DNA from: Thermococcus thermotolerans
Lineage (GTDB): Archaea > Methanobacteriota_B > Thermococci > Thermococcales > Thermococcaceae
Direction: 5' to 3'
Assembly (NCBI RefSeq): GCF_024707485.1
Contig: NZ_CP102602.1
Span: 2,006,865 to 2,070,864 of the forward strand
Length of the DNA stretch: 64,000 nt
Shown: one piece after another, positions 24,784-33,773 of the stretch
Layout of the letters: each line of letters starts with the position of its first letter
How positions within the stretch are numbered: position 1 is the first letter of the stretch
Notes under the pieces: generated by a model
What the model saw: the letters and a program-made list of their open reading frames with translations, nothing else
The model's database searches: none
What the model was told of the DNA's origin: nothing
Position numbers and translations under genes: made by a program

Positions 24784-26067
24784 TCAGCTTTTCTTTCTCC
24801 CTATCAGCCACGCCGTCATAACCACCCGCAGGTTCGTGATTATGGCGAGCAGGAGGAAGAGCGCCTTAACTGAGACCTCTATGGGGTAGAGAAGAAACAA
24901 CATCGTCAGAAAGATTCTCTCGTCCCTTTTTCCGGGGAGCTTTCTGAGGGCCGGAATAGAGCCGTAGGCGTCCTCACCGTAGGCCGCCTTGAACCTCTCG
25001 GTTGAGTAGCTCACCATCACCGAGCCGAGGAGAGCGAGGAGGGCAACCAGATGCCAGAGGGGCTCTCTGAGGGTCGAGTAGGCTAGGAGGGCCAGAAACG
25101 CGCCGTCAACGTAGCGGTCAAGGAGGGAGTCGATGTAGCCCCCGAACCTGCTCGTCCTGAGCTGGGCCCTCGCTAATTCGCCGTCAACGCCGTCGAGGAT
25201 TGAGCTCAGCTGATAGAGTATTCCGGCCAAGGGGAGGCTGACGAGCGTCAGAAAGGCCGAGAGCATCCCGAGGGCAAAGGTGATTGCCGTCATCCCGTTC
25301 GGGGAGACCCTTTCGGCGAGGAGGTAGCTGATCTCCGTTGAAATCCTCCTGTTGAGGTGCCTGCTGACAAAGCCATCGCCTGTTCCCTTCACCGCCGTCT
25401 TCACGAGCATCCTCCTCGCTTTCTTCAGGTCGTTGGGAGTGTCAACGTCTGTCCAGGGGAGGCCGTCGATGAAGGTAACGGCCAGTTTGGCCCTTTTCAC
25501 GACCTCACTTAATGGGTAATCCCCTTCCCTTTCTATCTCCAGCTTCTCGGTTACCTCAAAGATGCCCTCGTCGAGGACGAAGAAGCCAGTATCGACTGCG
25601 TCCCATTCCTCAAGATTCTTTCCTATCTCCTTAACCCTGCCATCTCTGACCCTTACCTTAGTCGCCTCACCCACGTCCGTCCATCTCGGTCTCCTGTCGG
25701 CTATAAGGCCGCTCCCCTTCAGGGCCTCCCGGATGAACTCCTCGCCGTAAACGTGGTCGCCCATCACCAAAACAAACCTTTCCGAGATGTGGCCTTTCGC
25801 CAGGTGGAGGGAGTGTCCGTTGCCCTTTTCCGGCTCGGGGTTGACTACCAGCTCCGCGTTGAAGCCGTGCCCCTCGATGAACTCACGGTAAAGCCCAGCG
25901 TAGCGTTCGTTGGTGACTATCACGAACCTCTCAACACCGTTTTGCCCGAGAAGGGTGAGCGTCCGGTACAGGATTTCCCTCCGGGCGACTTTCAGGAGCC
26001 CCTTCGGTCTCTCCCCCATCCTCGTCCCGAGGCCTGCCGCTAGAATCACCGCCGTCTTTGGCACCAT
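24784..26067 (-). CDS. Bifunctional inositol-1-P cytidylyltransferase / DIPP synthase
   Basis: 427-residue fusion. Residues 1-225 are a nucleotidyltransferase (AAGLGTRMGERPKGLL at 10-25; DHVYGEE and DVDTPNDL) that makes CDP-inositol from L-myo-inositol 1-phosphate and CTP. Residues 250-427 are a CDP-alcohol phosphatidyltransferase with the full motif D295-G296-x2-A299-R300-x8-G309-x3-D313-x3-D317 and several membrane helices; it joins CDP-inositol to a second inositol phosphate to give di-myo-inositol phosphate phosphate, the DIP precursor. ATG 26067 has GGTGA 5 nt upstream. Minus TATA GTATAAT is at about 26115-26121, shared symmetrically with the divergent dph6. Confidence 0.94.
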   Translation of the reverse strand: MVPKTAVILAAGLGTRMGERPKGLLKVARREILYRTLTLLGQNGVERFVIVTNERYAGLYREFIEGHGFNAELVVNPEPEKGNGHSLHLAKGHISERFVLVMGDHVYGEEFIREALKGSGLIADRRPRWTDVGEATKVRVRDGRVKEIGKNLEEWDAVDTGFFVLDEGIFEVTEKLEIEREGDYPLSEVVKRAKLAVTFIDGLPWTDVDTPNDLKKARRMLVKTAVKGTGDGFVSRHLNRRISTEISYLLAERVSPNGMTAITFALGMLSAFLTLVSLPLAGILYQLSSILDGVDGELARAQLRTSRFGGYIDSLLDRYVDGAFLALLAYSTLREPLWHLVALLALLGSVMVSYSTERFKAAYGEDAYGSIPALRKLPGKRDERIFLTMLFLLYPIEVSVKALFLLLAIITNLRVVMTAWLIGRKKS

Positions 26068-26152
26068 TGGCATCACCTTTTTAAAGCCCCCGCCGAGCCA
26101 CTCTCCAGTGGGGGATTATACATCGACGATTTGAAGCTTTCGGGTGAGTGAG

Positions 26153-26827
26153 ATGCGCGTTGCCGTGCTGTATTCGGGCGGGAAGGACTCAAACTACGCC
26201 CTCTACTGGGCGCTGAAGCAGGGTTTCGAGGTCAAATACCTCGTCTCGATGGTGAGCGAGCGCGATGACAGCTACATGTACCATGTGCCGAACATCCACC
26301 TCACCGAGCTCCAGGCGAAGGCGGTAGGGATTCCCCTCGTGAAGGGCTTCACCAGCGGCGAGAAGGAGAAAGAGGTAGAGGACATGAAGGCCGTCCTCGA
26401 AGGGTTAAAGATAGACGGCGTCGTTGCCGGTGCCTTGGCCAGCGAGTACCAGAAGAAGCGCGTTGACAGGGTAGCAAAGGAGCTCGGCATAGAGAGCTTT
26501 GCCCCCGCCTGGCACCGCGACCCAATAGAGTATATGCGCGAGATAATTGGCATCTTCGATGTGGTCATGGTCGGCGTTTCAGCATACGGCCTCGATGAGG
26601 GCTGGCTGGGACGGAGGATAAACGAGAAAGCGTTGGAAGAACTGATCAAGCTCCACGAGAAGTATAAAATCCACGTGGCAGGAGAAGGTGGAGAGTTCGA
26701 GACCTTCGTTAGAGATGCACCCTTCTTCAGGGCGAGGATAGTCTTCGACGAGGTCGAAAAGAGGTGGAGCGAGTGCAACTATTCCGGCGTGCTTGAGGTT
26801 AGGAGGGCGCATCTGGAGAGGAAGTAG
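26153..26827 (+). CDS. dph6: Diphthine-ammonia ligase (Dph6-type ATP pyrophosphatase)
   Basis: 224-residue adenine-nucleotide alpha hydrolase (PP-loop) enzyme performing the last step of diphthamide formation on elongation factor 2. The pyrophosphatase motif is [12 protein letters not shown] (about residues 6-17). Further family marks are [33 protein letters not shown] and [17 protein letters not shown]. Length fits the archaeal short form. ATG 26153 begins exactly at [13 protein letters not shown] and has GGGTGA upstream; GTG 26144 lies in the ribosome site. It ends 5 nt before the convergent 26833 gene. Confidence 0.92.
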   Translation: MRVAVLYSGGKDSNYALYWALKQGFEVKYLVSMVSERDDSYMYHVPNIHLTELQAKAVGIPLVKGFTSGEKEKEVEDMKAVLEGLKIDGVVAGALASEYQKKRVDRVAKELGIESFAPAWHRDPIEYMREIIGIFDVVMVGVSAYGLDEGWLGRRINEKALEELIKLHEKYKIHVAGEGGEFETFVRDAPFFRARIVFDEVEKRWSECNYSGVLEVRRAHLERK

Positions 26828-26832
26828 GGGAT

Positions 26833-27843
26833 TCACTTGAACTCTCCGTTTTCAACATGGGCGACATAAAACTTCGTTCCAGCGGAAACGCTGTCCGCGT
26901 CAACGCTTATCCCTGCTACATTCCCGTCCTCATCAAAGTGGAACGTTATCCGCCCTTCATACCCCATGGGCACAGCAAGGACGTAGGATGTTCCTCCCGG
27001 GTCGTGAGATACTGCCGAAAGTGCGAGTCCCGATATCACCGGCGCGAGTTCACCCCCTGTGTAGTATGCAGTCGTTGTTAAGTATCCATCAGTGCCGATG
27101 GAGTATACCGTGTAATACGTCTCCACCAGGAGGGTTTTTGTCGTGGATATGACCTCGCCATTTAAGGCATTATCTGCCTCCAGCCTATCAAAGGTCATTA
27201 GTTCGCCGTCGCCGGAGGAATATACCACCTCGTAGATCACGGCATTCGCCAGCAGTCCTTTGTCAAGGACTCCATCTATGTATTCATAGACTTCCATCAC
27301 GTCTTCCGGAGGATACATATCCCCCCAGTCCCCACCGCTCACATGATATGTAACGTACCCCTCTTTGGTAACGATCTCAAAGCCTGATTTGTTGATGGTG
27401 GAGAAATCATGGTACCATACCCCGTCTGACTCGGACATCCTCATTATACTGATCCAGTCCGAGTCTATGTAGATTGCCCCTGTGTTGGTGTAGCTTTTCT
27501 CTGTGATGTAGCTCTCATCCGGAACCACCAGAAGGAAGGTTTCTGAATCATCTTCATAGGTAATTATGGCCGTGTGGGGATATTTCACGTCCCCACTCAC
27601 CACGATGTGGAGAGTATCCGCGTGGAAAAGCATACTGCCGGTGGGCACAGTCTCTTCGGAGTCTCCAGAGGGCTCTGAGGTTGATGCCGTTGGTGTCGTA
27701 GATGTGGGGGAGGGAGTTGAGGTGGACGGGGACTGCTCAACTTTCGGCAATCCGTTGATATTAATTTCAACATTCAGTAGCCCACCTCTCCAAGCGAAGA
27801 AAAGCAGAATTACCAGCAGAACCACCACAAGTAACTTTTTCAT
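26833..27843 (-). CDS. Membrane-anchored exported protein of unknown function
   Basis: 336-residue protein with one N-terminal hydrophobic helix (KKLLVVVLLVILLFFAW) but no lipobox cysteine, so probably a tethered extracytoplasmic protein. Residues 40-75 form a Ser/Thr/Pro linker (PSTSTPSPTSTTPTAS). The remainder is beta-rich, with many Tyr/Thr and acidic residues (HIVVSGDVKYPHTAIITYEDD; ESDGVWYHDFST; AYYTGGELAPVISG). I recognise no domain. GGAGGTG lies 6 nt before ATG 27843; an upstream TTG-type extension is rejected. It follows the 851-residue lipoprotein gene by 39 bp on the same strand, so the two likely form one surface-protein operon. Confidence 0.7.
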   Translation of the reverse strand: MKKLLVVVLLVILLFFAWRGGLLNVEININGLPKVEQSPSTSTPSPTSTTPTASTSEPSGDSEETVPTGSMLFHADTLHIVVSGDVKYPHTAIITYEDDSETFLLVVPDESYITEKSYTNTGAIYIDSDWISIMRMSESDGVWYHDFSTINKSGFEIVTKEGYVTYHVSGGDWGDMYPPEDVMEVYEYIDGVLDKGLLANAVIYEVVYSSGDGELMTFDRLEADNALNGEVISTTKTLLVETYYTVYSIGTDGYLTTTAYYTGGELAPVISGLALSAVSHDPGGTSYVLAVPMGYEGRITFHFDEDGNVAGISVDADSVSAGTKFYVAHVENGEFK

Positions 27844-27882
27844 GGGTCTCACCTCCTTTGGGAAATAAAACAAAAGAAAGAT

Positions 27883-30438
27883 TCATTCCTCCGGCTTCAC
27901 CCTCACCCAAAGCCACGCCTTTGAGCAGCCGCCGGAGACGCCGCAGACCGGGAAGTCATACTCCCACTCCATCCTGGGAATAGCTGAAACCGTGTCCCAC
28001 TTGAGGGCGTTGTTGTCGAGGAGAACCGTTATCGCCACCTGTCCCATCGGATCGTCGTCGTTGCCCCACTTTCCGGCGTCTTCCTCCCAGGCGTTGTACT
28101 CAAGGTAGAGGAAGGGAACGTCAGCTCTAGCATGCTCGATGAGGAGCAGTTCTGGCTCCACCGTTACCTTGTTTCCATCGATTACCCTCTTTCCGGGTGG
28201 ATAGCGGTAGGAAACCTCCACGGGAACCATTCCTGTCGTCCTCTCGGCTGTGCTATCGGGAACATCGGCCATCTCAACGGGTTCGAAGTGCGTAAAGGCC
28301 CTCGCGTAAAGGTAGTACTCATCATCGAGGAGTTCCGTGTCCTTGGTGAAGCTCACCCTGTCGAGGTAAGCTTTGAGCGTGTCGTAGCGGAGCGTTCTCG
28401 GAACGTCCACCTCGTAGACGAGGTAAGTGACCCTTATGTTTTTCCTGCTGAAGTCCCAGACCTCGATAAGCTTCCCGTTGCGGTAGTCATCATGGGGGTC
28501 TATAGTGAAAGCGTTATAGCCTATCGGGTCGGGCTTGGCTCCAAAGGCCTCCATCAGCCTGGAACCCCAGAAGTCGCTCGCGCTCTCACCGGTGAAGAGC
28601 TGGTTGATCAGCATCGCCCCAGAGTAGCCATACTTCATGGCCGTCCCTATCTCCCCCGTTGCCAGGCCAAGGGCCAAATCCACCAAAAAGCCCGTTCCGA
28701 GGGTTAGGTATTCACCGGGGTCGTCAACGTCCCAGCCGGCGGTGTGGATGTATATCTTCTTGTACTCCCTCGCCTCGTCCAGGGGCATCGCCAGGAGCGG
28801 GTAGCCGTTGATGTATGACCACTCGACGCTTATCGCTCTATCCTCGTGGTAGAGTAGCCTGCTGTTGTCGTTGGCCTCAATCCACCGTTTTCCAGGATAG
28901 CTAACGGCATATATGGGCCCGTACGTCCAGTTCCAGTCGTTCTCGTGCTCCCAGTAAACGGGGAAGGCCCATGAAACGAGCTGAATCTCGCCTTCCCTCG
29001 AATCTTCGTTTTCCCTTATGTAAACATCCTCTACCAAAACGACGAGGTATCTGTCAACGTCCTCCGTTATGGTAAGCCCTTTGGTAGCGTTCAGCCAGAG
29101 GTTGTTCTTTGCCGGGAAGCGGTAGCCGCCGTTTCCCGAGAACCAGAAGCGGAACTCCCTCCACGGAATCAGGCTGAAGATGTTTTCGACGGTGAACTCA
29201 ACGGTTACCTCGCCGGTGGAGGTCTTCGTCACGGTGACGTTCGATTCCCGGTAAACGTTCCCGTTCATGTCGTAGAGGGTAAACTTCTCGGGGGTTATCC
29301 AGCCCGCCCAGTCGATTTGTCCGCTGTCGCCCGCGTCGATGTTGAGGCTCATCCCCATTGCCCTTCTGTACTCATTCTCGTCCTTGAAAATCAGCTGGAA
29401 TGTCAAATCTTCACCGCCGGCAACGACGTGGAGGGAAACTCCAGGGTCGTCGGGACTGCCGTAGGAGCCTTCCGTGTAGTAGTCAATCCAGCCCCTCATT
29501 GCCTCTATCACGAAGCTTCCAACGCTCGGATAAGTCCTCCTCGGGAAGCGTTCTTCGCAGGTCGCTGAACCGCAGTCGAGGCGTATCCTCATGAAAACCC
29601 TTTCGGGGAAGATACTGGAGAAGTTCTCGATTGTGAACCTCACATCGGCCCCGTCAACCTCGACGCTCCCGTTCTGGATGGAGACCAGCCCCTCGCCCGT
29701 TACCTCGTAGAGCTGGAAGCCGAAGCGATAAAGGTGGAGTTCCCAGAGTCTTCCGAACTCGCCTCCCTCGGTAAAGGTGATTACCGTCGGCTCATATGTG
29801 TAAACTTTCCCACTGAAAAAGTCCCTGAAGCTGTCGGGATGGACGTAAGCGTTGGCCAAGCTCTCGTTCTCGAAGGTTATCATAAAGCCGACGTTCTTTC
29901 CTGGCTCTGTGGATTGGGTGATTATGGAGACACGCTTTATAACCTCACCGTTCGGCTCGAAAGCGTTGCTCCCTATCGGTCCTGCGTAGGTGAAGTTCGC
30001 GGTGAGCCTGTAAACTGGTATTATAACAGGCTCCAGGGTGACGTTTATCAGGGTATCCGGCAGGGAAAAGCCGGGTCCGGTTCCGTTATCGTTGGTTTCC
30101 CCTGCCTCACAGCCGAGGTCGGGGTCGGCATCGTCCGTGCATATAACGTTCCCGTCCTCGTCGTACTGGAGGCTCTCGTTTGGAGCCGGAGTTTCAGTCG
30201 GGGTTTCCGTTTGAGTTTCAGTCTGCGTTACCGTCTCGGTGACGGTCTCGGTTCCGGTTTCACTGCCTGTTTCCGTTGATGAGCTTTCCATCGAATATGT
30301 CTCACCGCTGTTGCTTGTTGGACTCCCGCTTGCTGACGGGGCCGTTCCGGTAGGGGAGGGTGTGCTGCCGAGACACCCGCTGATGATGACTAACGCGATC
30401 AGCAAAAGGAGAACCAAAATCCGAGGGGTTTTTCTCAT
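27883..30438 (-). CDS. Large surface lipoprotein of unknown function
   Basis: 851-residue exported protein. The signal RILVLLLLIALVIISGC ends in lipobox ISGC, then a long Ser/Thr/Pro/Glu linker with repeated TET units (about residues 30-85) probably carries glycans and spans the S-layer. A small acidic motif DEDGNVICTDDADPDLGC follows, then more than 650 residues of beta-rich sequence with two similar segments (VRFTIENFSSIFPERVFMRIR and VEFTVENIFSLIPWREFRFWF), suggesting a duplicated domain. A pair of cysteines closes the C-terminus (PVCGVSGGC). No enzyme motif recognised. ATG 30438 has GGAGGTG 5 nt upstream. Minus TATA-like TTAAATAAAATA lies near 30521-30533. Confidence 0.75.
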   Translation of the reverse strand: MRKTPRILVLLLLIALVIISGCLGSTPSPTGTAPSASGSPTSNSGETYSMESSSTETGSETGTETVTETVTQTETQTETPTETPAPNESLQYDEDGNVICTDDADPDLGCEAGETNDNGTGPGFSLPDTLINVTLEPVIIPVYRLTANFTYAGPIGSNAFEPNGEVIKRVSIITQSTEPGKNVGFMITFENESLANAYVHPDSFRDFFSGKVYTYEPTVITFTEGGEFGRLWELHLYRFGFQLYEVTGEGLVSIQNGSVEVDGADVRFTIENFSSIFPERVFMRIRLDCGSATCEERFPRRTYPSVGSFVIEAMRGWIDYYTEGSYGSPDDPGVSLHVVAGGEDLTFQLIFKDENEYRRAMGMSLNIDAGDSGQIDWAGWITPEKFTLYDMNGNVYRESNVTVTKTSTGEVTVEFTVENIFSLIPWREFRFWFSGNGGYRFPAKNNLWLNATKGLTITEDVDRYLVVLVEDVYIRENEDSREGEIQLVSWAFPVYWEHENDWNWTYGPIYAVSYPGKRWIEANDNSRLLYHEDRAISVEWSYINGYPLLAMPLDEAREYKKIYIHTAGWDVDDPGEYLTLGTGFLVDLALGLATGEIGTAMKYGYSGAMLINQLFTGESASDFWGSRLMEAFGAKPDPIGYNAFTIDPHDDYRNGKLIEVWDFSRKNIRVTYLVYEVDVPRTLRYDTLKAYLDRVSFTKDTELLDDEYYLYARAFTHFEPVEMADVPDSTAERTTGMVPVEVSYRYPPGKRVIDGNKVTVEPELLLIEHARADVPFLYLEYNAWEEDAGKWGNDDDPMGQVAITVLLDNNALKWDTVSAIPRMEWEYDFPVCGVSGGCSKAWLWVRVKPEE

Positions 30439-30609
30439 ACCCGCACCTCCAAACCCAAACCCGCGGGCAAGAAACGAAATTGAAGCCCATACCAGGGCTT
30501 GGATTTTACCCAATTATGTACCTTATTTTATTTAAGAGTTTCTCCGGTGAAGAGTCATTCAAGGGATAAGGTTTATTAATCACACTGGATTATTACATGC
30601 GGTGGTAGA

Positions 30610-31371
30610 ATGATCGAGGTTGAGAACCTCACCAAAAACTTCGGCGCAACTAAAGCTGTACGGGGGATAACCTTTACTGTCAACGACGGCGAGATATACG
30701 GCCTTCTCGGCCCCAACGGGAGCGGGAAGAGCACCACCATGAAAATCCTCTCGGGGATAATGAAGCCCACCTCTGGCAGAGTCGTTGTTAACGGTGTTGA
30801 TGTGAGCAGGGACGCTCTGGGTGTGAGGAGGATAGTCGGCTACGTCCCTGAAACACCGGTTCTCTACGAGAGCCTCACCCCGGTTGAATTCTTCAACTTC
30901 GTGGGGAGCGTAAGGGGAATTCCAGAGAAAGAGCTCCAGGAGCGCGTGGAGACCTTTGTGAGGGCGTTTGGAATAGAAAAATACCTCGGCGAGATGATAG
31001 GTTCCCTGAGCTTTGGGACCAAACAGAAAATCTCCCTCATATCAGCCATGCTCCACGATCCAAAGGTTCTCGTCCTGGATGAGGCCATGAACGGCCTCGA
31101 CCCCAAGAGCGCCCGAATCCTGCGGGAGCTCTTACTCCAGTTCCGGGGGGAAGGGAGGAGCATAGTTTTCTCCACCCACGTTCTGGCGCTGGCCGAGACG
31201 ATATGCGACCGCGTCGGTGTCATTTACAACGGCGAGATAATCGCGGAGGGAACCGTGGAGCAGCTCAAGGAGTTCGCCCACGAGGAGAGCCTTGAGGACG
31301 TCTTCCTCAAGCTCACCGAGAGCCAGGATGAGGTGGCTGGAATAGTCAGGGCGCTTAAAGATGCCCTTTAG
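30610..31371 (+). CDS. ABC transporter ATP-binding protein (ABC-2 exporter)
   Basis: 253-residue ATPase: Walker A GPNGSGKST, signature variant LSFGTKQK instead of LSGGQ, Walker B VLVLDEAMNGLDPK and switch His in FSTHV. The C-terminal EESLEDVFLKLTE is the usual CcmA-type end. It pairs with the membrane protein encoded 9 bp downstream. GGTGGTAGA precedes ATG 30610, and TATA-like GGTTTATTAATC is about 40 bp upstream. The substrate is unknown; it differs from the NatAB-like pair at 7065-9103, which has a typical extracellular domain and its own repressor. Confidence 0.9.
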   Translation: MIEVENLTKNFGATKAVRGITFTVNDGEIYGLLGPNGSGKSTTMKILSGIMKPTSGRVVVNGVDVSRDALGVRRIVGYVPETPVLYESLTPVEFFNFVGSVRGIPEKELQERVETFVRAFGIEKYLGEMIGSLSFGTKQKISLISAMLHDPKVLVLDEAMNGLDPKSARILRELLLQFRGEGRSIVFSTHVLALAETICDRVGVIYNGEIIAEGTVEQLKEFAHEESLEDVFLKLTESQDEVAGIVRALKDAL

Positions 31372-31380
31372 GGTGGGAGC

Positions 31381-32844
31381 ATGTTCGAGATAGTCAGGAT
31401 ACTCTATAAGGAGCTCCACTACCGGCGTTTAAAGAGCAACCCCCAGATAGCTGCCGACCCGAAGAAGTTCAAAGAGCAGTTGCGGAAAACTGGGGACATA
31501 AAGAGGGGGATAGCTTTCCAGTCGGTTGCGTTCCTGTTCTTTGGAATCATGATGGCCGGTGCGGTGATAGCGGCCGGGGATGAGAGCCGGGCGGCGGTTA
31601 TATTCGCCACCTACGCCCTGCTCCCCTTCATAATGGCACTCTACACGACAACGGTGAATGCGTCCTACGCCACATCCATGGGAATCTTTGAGCCCCTCAG
31701 ACCGCTCCCCCTAAAGACCAGTTCCATCTACCTCAGTGTACTCCTGGCGATTGACAACATCCCCGCGGTCGTTGCACTCCTGCCGGCGGTTGCTGCCATG
31801 ACCGCAAAATACGGAATCCCGGGGGTACTGGGCCTTTTCTGGGTACTCACCGGAGCTTTCCTCGGCCACGTTCTTGGGCTGGTAGTTTTCACGTTCTTTG
31901 GCTCGGCCAGCGTTGGCGGCAGATTTTCGAAGCTCAGAACCCTCGCCAGAACCCTTGGGGTTATCCTGTTCATCAGCATGTTCTACGCCCTCAACTATGT
32001 CCAGCAGTACGTCAACGAGCACTACGAGGATGTTCTGCCCTTCTTCTCGAAGTATTCCCTGGCCTATCCTTTCTCGGTCGCCTCGATAACCGAGCCCATC
32101 CATTCCCTCCCCCTGGTTCTGGGCTACCTGACGGTTCTCGTCCCGATTTACAGGTTCGTTCTTAGGAGGCTGTGGGACAGGATGGAGGAGGGTGTGACCG
32201 TTTCACGCACGGGTATCACGAGGTTTAGGGCGGAGACCCATCATCCCATCCTGGCACTCGCACTTAAGGATTTGAGGATAGCGTTCAGGAGGAGCGCACT
32301 GCTGGTCGGTCTAATCTTCCCCCTCTTCATCATCCTTCCCAGTGCCATTGGCATTCTCTCTTCCGGAGAAGTTGAGAGCTGGGCGGTTGCATCGGTTCTC
32401 CTCATGATAGCCTGGGTGGCCTCCGTGGGAATCGACACGGTGCTAAAAATAGACGGTCAGGAGTTTGAGTTCCTGCGGAGTCTTCCCATAACGGTCGGCC
32501 AGTTCGTCAGGGCAAAGCTCCTGGTCATGAACGCAGTCCCGGTGACCGCTGGGGCAGGGCTGGTTCTGATAACCTCTTACTTCGATGTCAGCCTGCTCGT
32601 CCTTCTGCCGGCGGCGGTGTTCCTTCCCTTCCTCACTTCATCGATAGCGATGGCCTTCTTCTACCACGGCGAGAGCGAATTGTCAGTTCCTGAGACCAAC
32701 TTCGGGCACGTCCTGGTGCTCATGATAATCAATGGAATTGCCCTCGGAGCAATCGCCGGCCTCTGGTACTTCCTCGGCTACCCCTACGCGCTCGCCCTTA
32801 CGCTCCTCGGGGTTCTGGTAACTCAGAAATCCCTCAGCAGGTGA
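31381..32844 (+). CDS. ABC-2 type membrane subunit, 487 residues
   Basis: Polytopic protein with about 12 hydrophobic helices and a cytoplasmic N-terminus rich in charges (YKELHYRRLKSNPQIAADPKKFKEQL). It seems to be two half-transporters in one chain: the segment IFEPLRPLPLKTSSIYLS in the first half and QEFEFLRSLPITVGQFVRAK in the second carry the same x-LRPLP/LRSLP coupling motif typical of ABC-2 permeases. One such chain may serve both ATPase subunits. RBS GGGTGGGAGC precedes ATG 31381. The 3' end overlaps the convergent Mth938-like gene by 11 nt. Confidence 0.8.
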   Translation: MFEIVRILYKELHYRRLKSNPQIAADPKKFKEQLRKTGDIKRGIAFQSVAFLFFGIMMAGAVIAAGDESRAAVIFATYALLPFIMALYTTTVNASYATSMGIFEPLRPLPLKTSSIYLSVLLAIDNIPAVVALLPAVAAMTAKYGIPGVLGLFWVLTGAFLGHVLGLVVFTFFGSASVGGRFSKLRTLARTLGVILFISMFYALNYVQQYVNEHYEDVLPFFSKYSLAYPFSVASITEPIHSLPLVLGYLTVLVPIYRFVLRRLWDRMEEGVTVSRTGITRFRAETHHPILALALKDLRIAFRRSALLVGLIFPLFIILPSAIGILSSGEVESWAVASVLLMIAWVASVGIDTVLKIDGQEFEFLRSLPITVGQFVRAKLLVMNAVPVTAGAGLVLITSYFDVSLLVLLPAAVFLPFLTSSIAMAFFYHGESELSVPETNFGHVLVLMIINGIALGAIAGLWYFLGYPYALALTLLGVLVTQKSLSR

Positions 32845-33190
32845 TGTGGAATACCGCAAGGACTTTCCTTTTTCCGTGGAGTTCATTGAAGAGCTCCGCC
32901 GCTTCCTTGGTTGGCCTCTCAATTACCTCCCTATCGCTCACGAGGGCCCTGCTTTCCGGAAGCAGCGACAGCTTCCCCCAGGCGCCGGTTCCGACTATCA
33001 AAATATCGAAGTCCTCGCTCAGGTATCCCCTCAGCTCCTCTGGGTCGAGCTTATGGCTCGTACCGTGCTTCCTTTTGCTGAGCCACTTCTTGCGCCCTTC
33101 CACCTTTCCGCTCGGGTATATCACGATGTCGTGGCCGTAGGTTTTCCCGTCCACGACTATTCTGCCGAATCCCGGAAATTCTACCCTCAT
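32834..33190 (-). CDS. Mth938-like domain protein (DUF498)
   Basis: 118-residue protein of the Mth938/AAMDC fold: FPGFGRIVVDGKTYGHDIVIYPSGKV, then FDILIVGTGAWGKL, and the end RPTKEAAELFNELHGKRKVLAVFHITC. Its mitochondrial relative NDUFAF3 helps assemble complex I; the archaeal role is unknown. GGTGA lies 5 nt before ATG 33190. The Nudix gene stops 4 nt upstream, so the two are cotranscribed. Confidence 0.87.
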   Translation of the reverse strand: MRVEFPGFGRIVVDGKTYGHDIVIYPSGKVEGRKKWLSKRKHGTSHKLDPEELRGYLSEDFDILIVGTGAWGKLSLLPESRALVSDREVIERPTKEAAELFNELHGKRKVLAVFHITC

Positions 33191-33194
33191 GATA

Positions 33195-33704
33195 TCACCT
33201 CGGGCTCAGGGCGTCCCTCAGAATCTTCCCGTGGTCGAAGGCCAGCGGCAGTTTGAGGGCATCCTCTATCGGGACTATGTGGACTTCCTTTGCATCGTCC
33301 CCTGCCTTGAGTTCCCCTGATCCAACCGCCAGAAAGGCCGTCGTTACGGTGTGTCCCCTCGGGTCGCGCTTCGGGTCGGAGTAAACGCCGACGAGCTTGA
33401 TGAGCCTCACGTCGAGGCCCGTCTCCTCCTTTGCCTCCCTCTTGGCGGCATCTTCAACGGTCTCACCGTACTCAACGAAGCCACCGGGCAGGGCGTAGTG
33501 GTCTTTAAACGGTTCGTGCTTCCGTTTAATGAGAACCACTCCGTTGTTGTATAGGATGACGATGTCAACGGTAAGGCCTATGCACCTGTGCATCTCGACC
33601 CTGAGTTCCGGATGTTTTCGGGAGAGGAACTCCCTCAACTCCTCCCGCACGGGGGATATATCATGGCCCTTTGGGGCCTTAACAAGCAGGACGTACCTGT
33701 CCAT
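33195..33704 (-). CDS. Nudix hydrolase with N-terminal extension
   Basis: 169-residue protein. Residues 1-45 are a short domain (MDRYVLLVKAPKGHDISPV...) of unknown use, followed by a Nudix fold whose box is intact: G-F-V-E-Y-G-E-x7-R-E-A-K-E-E-T-G-L (around residues 74-96). The glutamates of REAKEE bind Mg2+. Likely substrates are ADP-ribose or other nucleotide sugars, judged by the LVGVYSDPKRDPRGHTVTTAF segment, which is common in ADP-ribose pyrophosphatases. ATG 33704 has GAGGTGGTGTT upstream. Confidence 0.88.
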   Translation of the reverse strand: MDRYVLLVKAPKGHDISPVREELREFLSRKHPELRVEMHRCIGLTVDIVILYNNGVVLIKRKHEPFKDHYALPGGFVEYGETVEDAAKREAKEETGLDVRLIKLVGVYSDPKRDPRGHTVTTAFLAVGSGELKAGDDAKEVHIVPIEDALKLPLAFDHGKILRDALSPR

Positions 33705-33773
33705 AACACCACCTCAGGGAAGTCCCTTGTCATCATCTTCAGCATGCTGACGTTTCATCATCGGCGGTTATAA

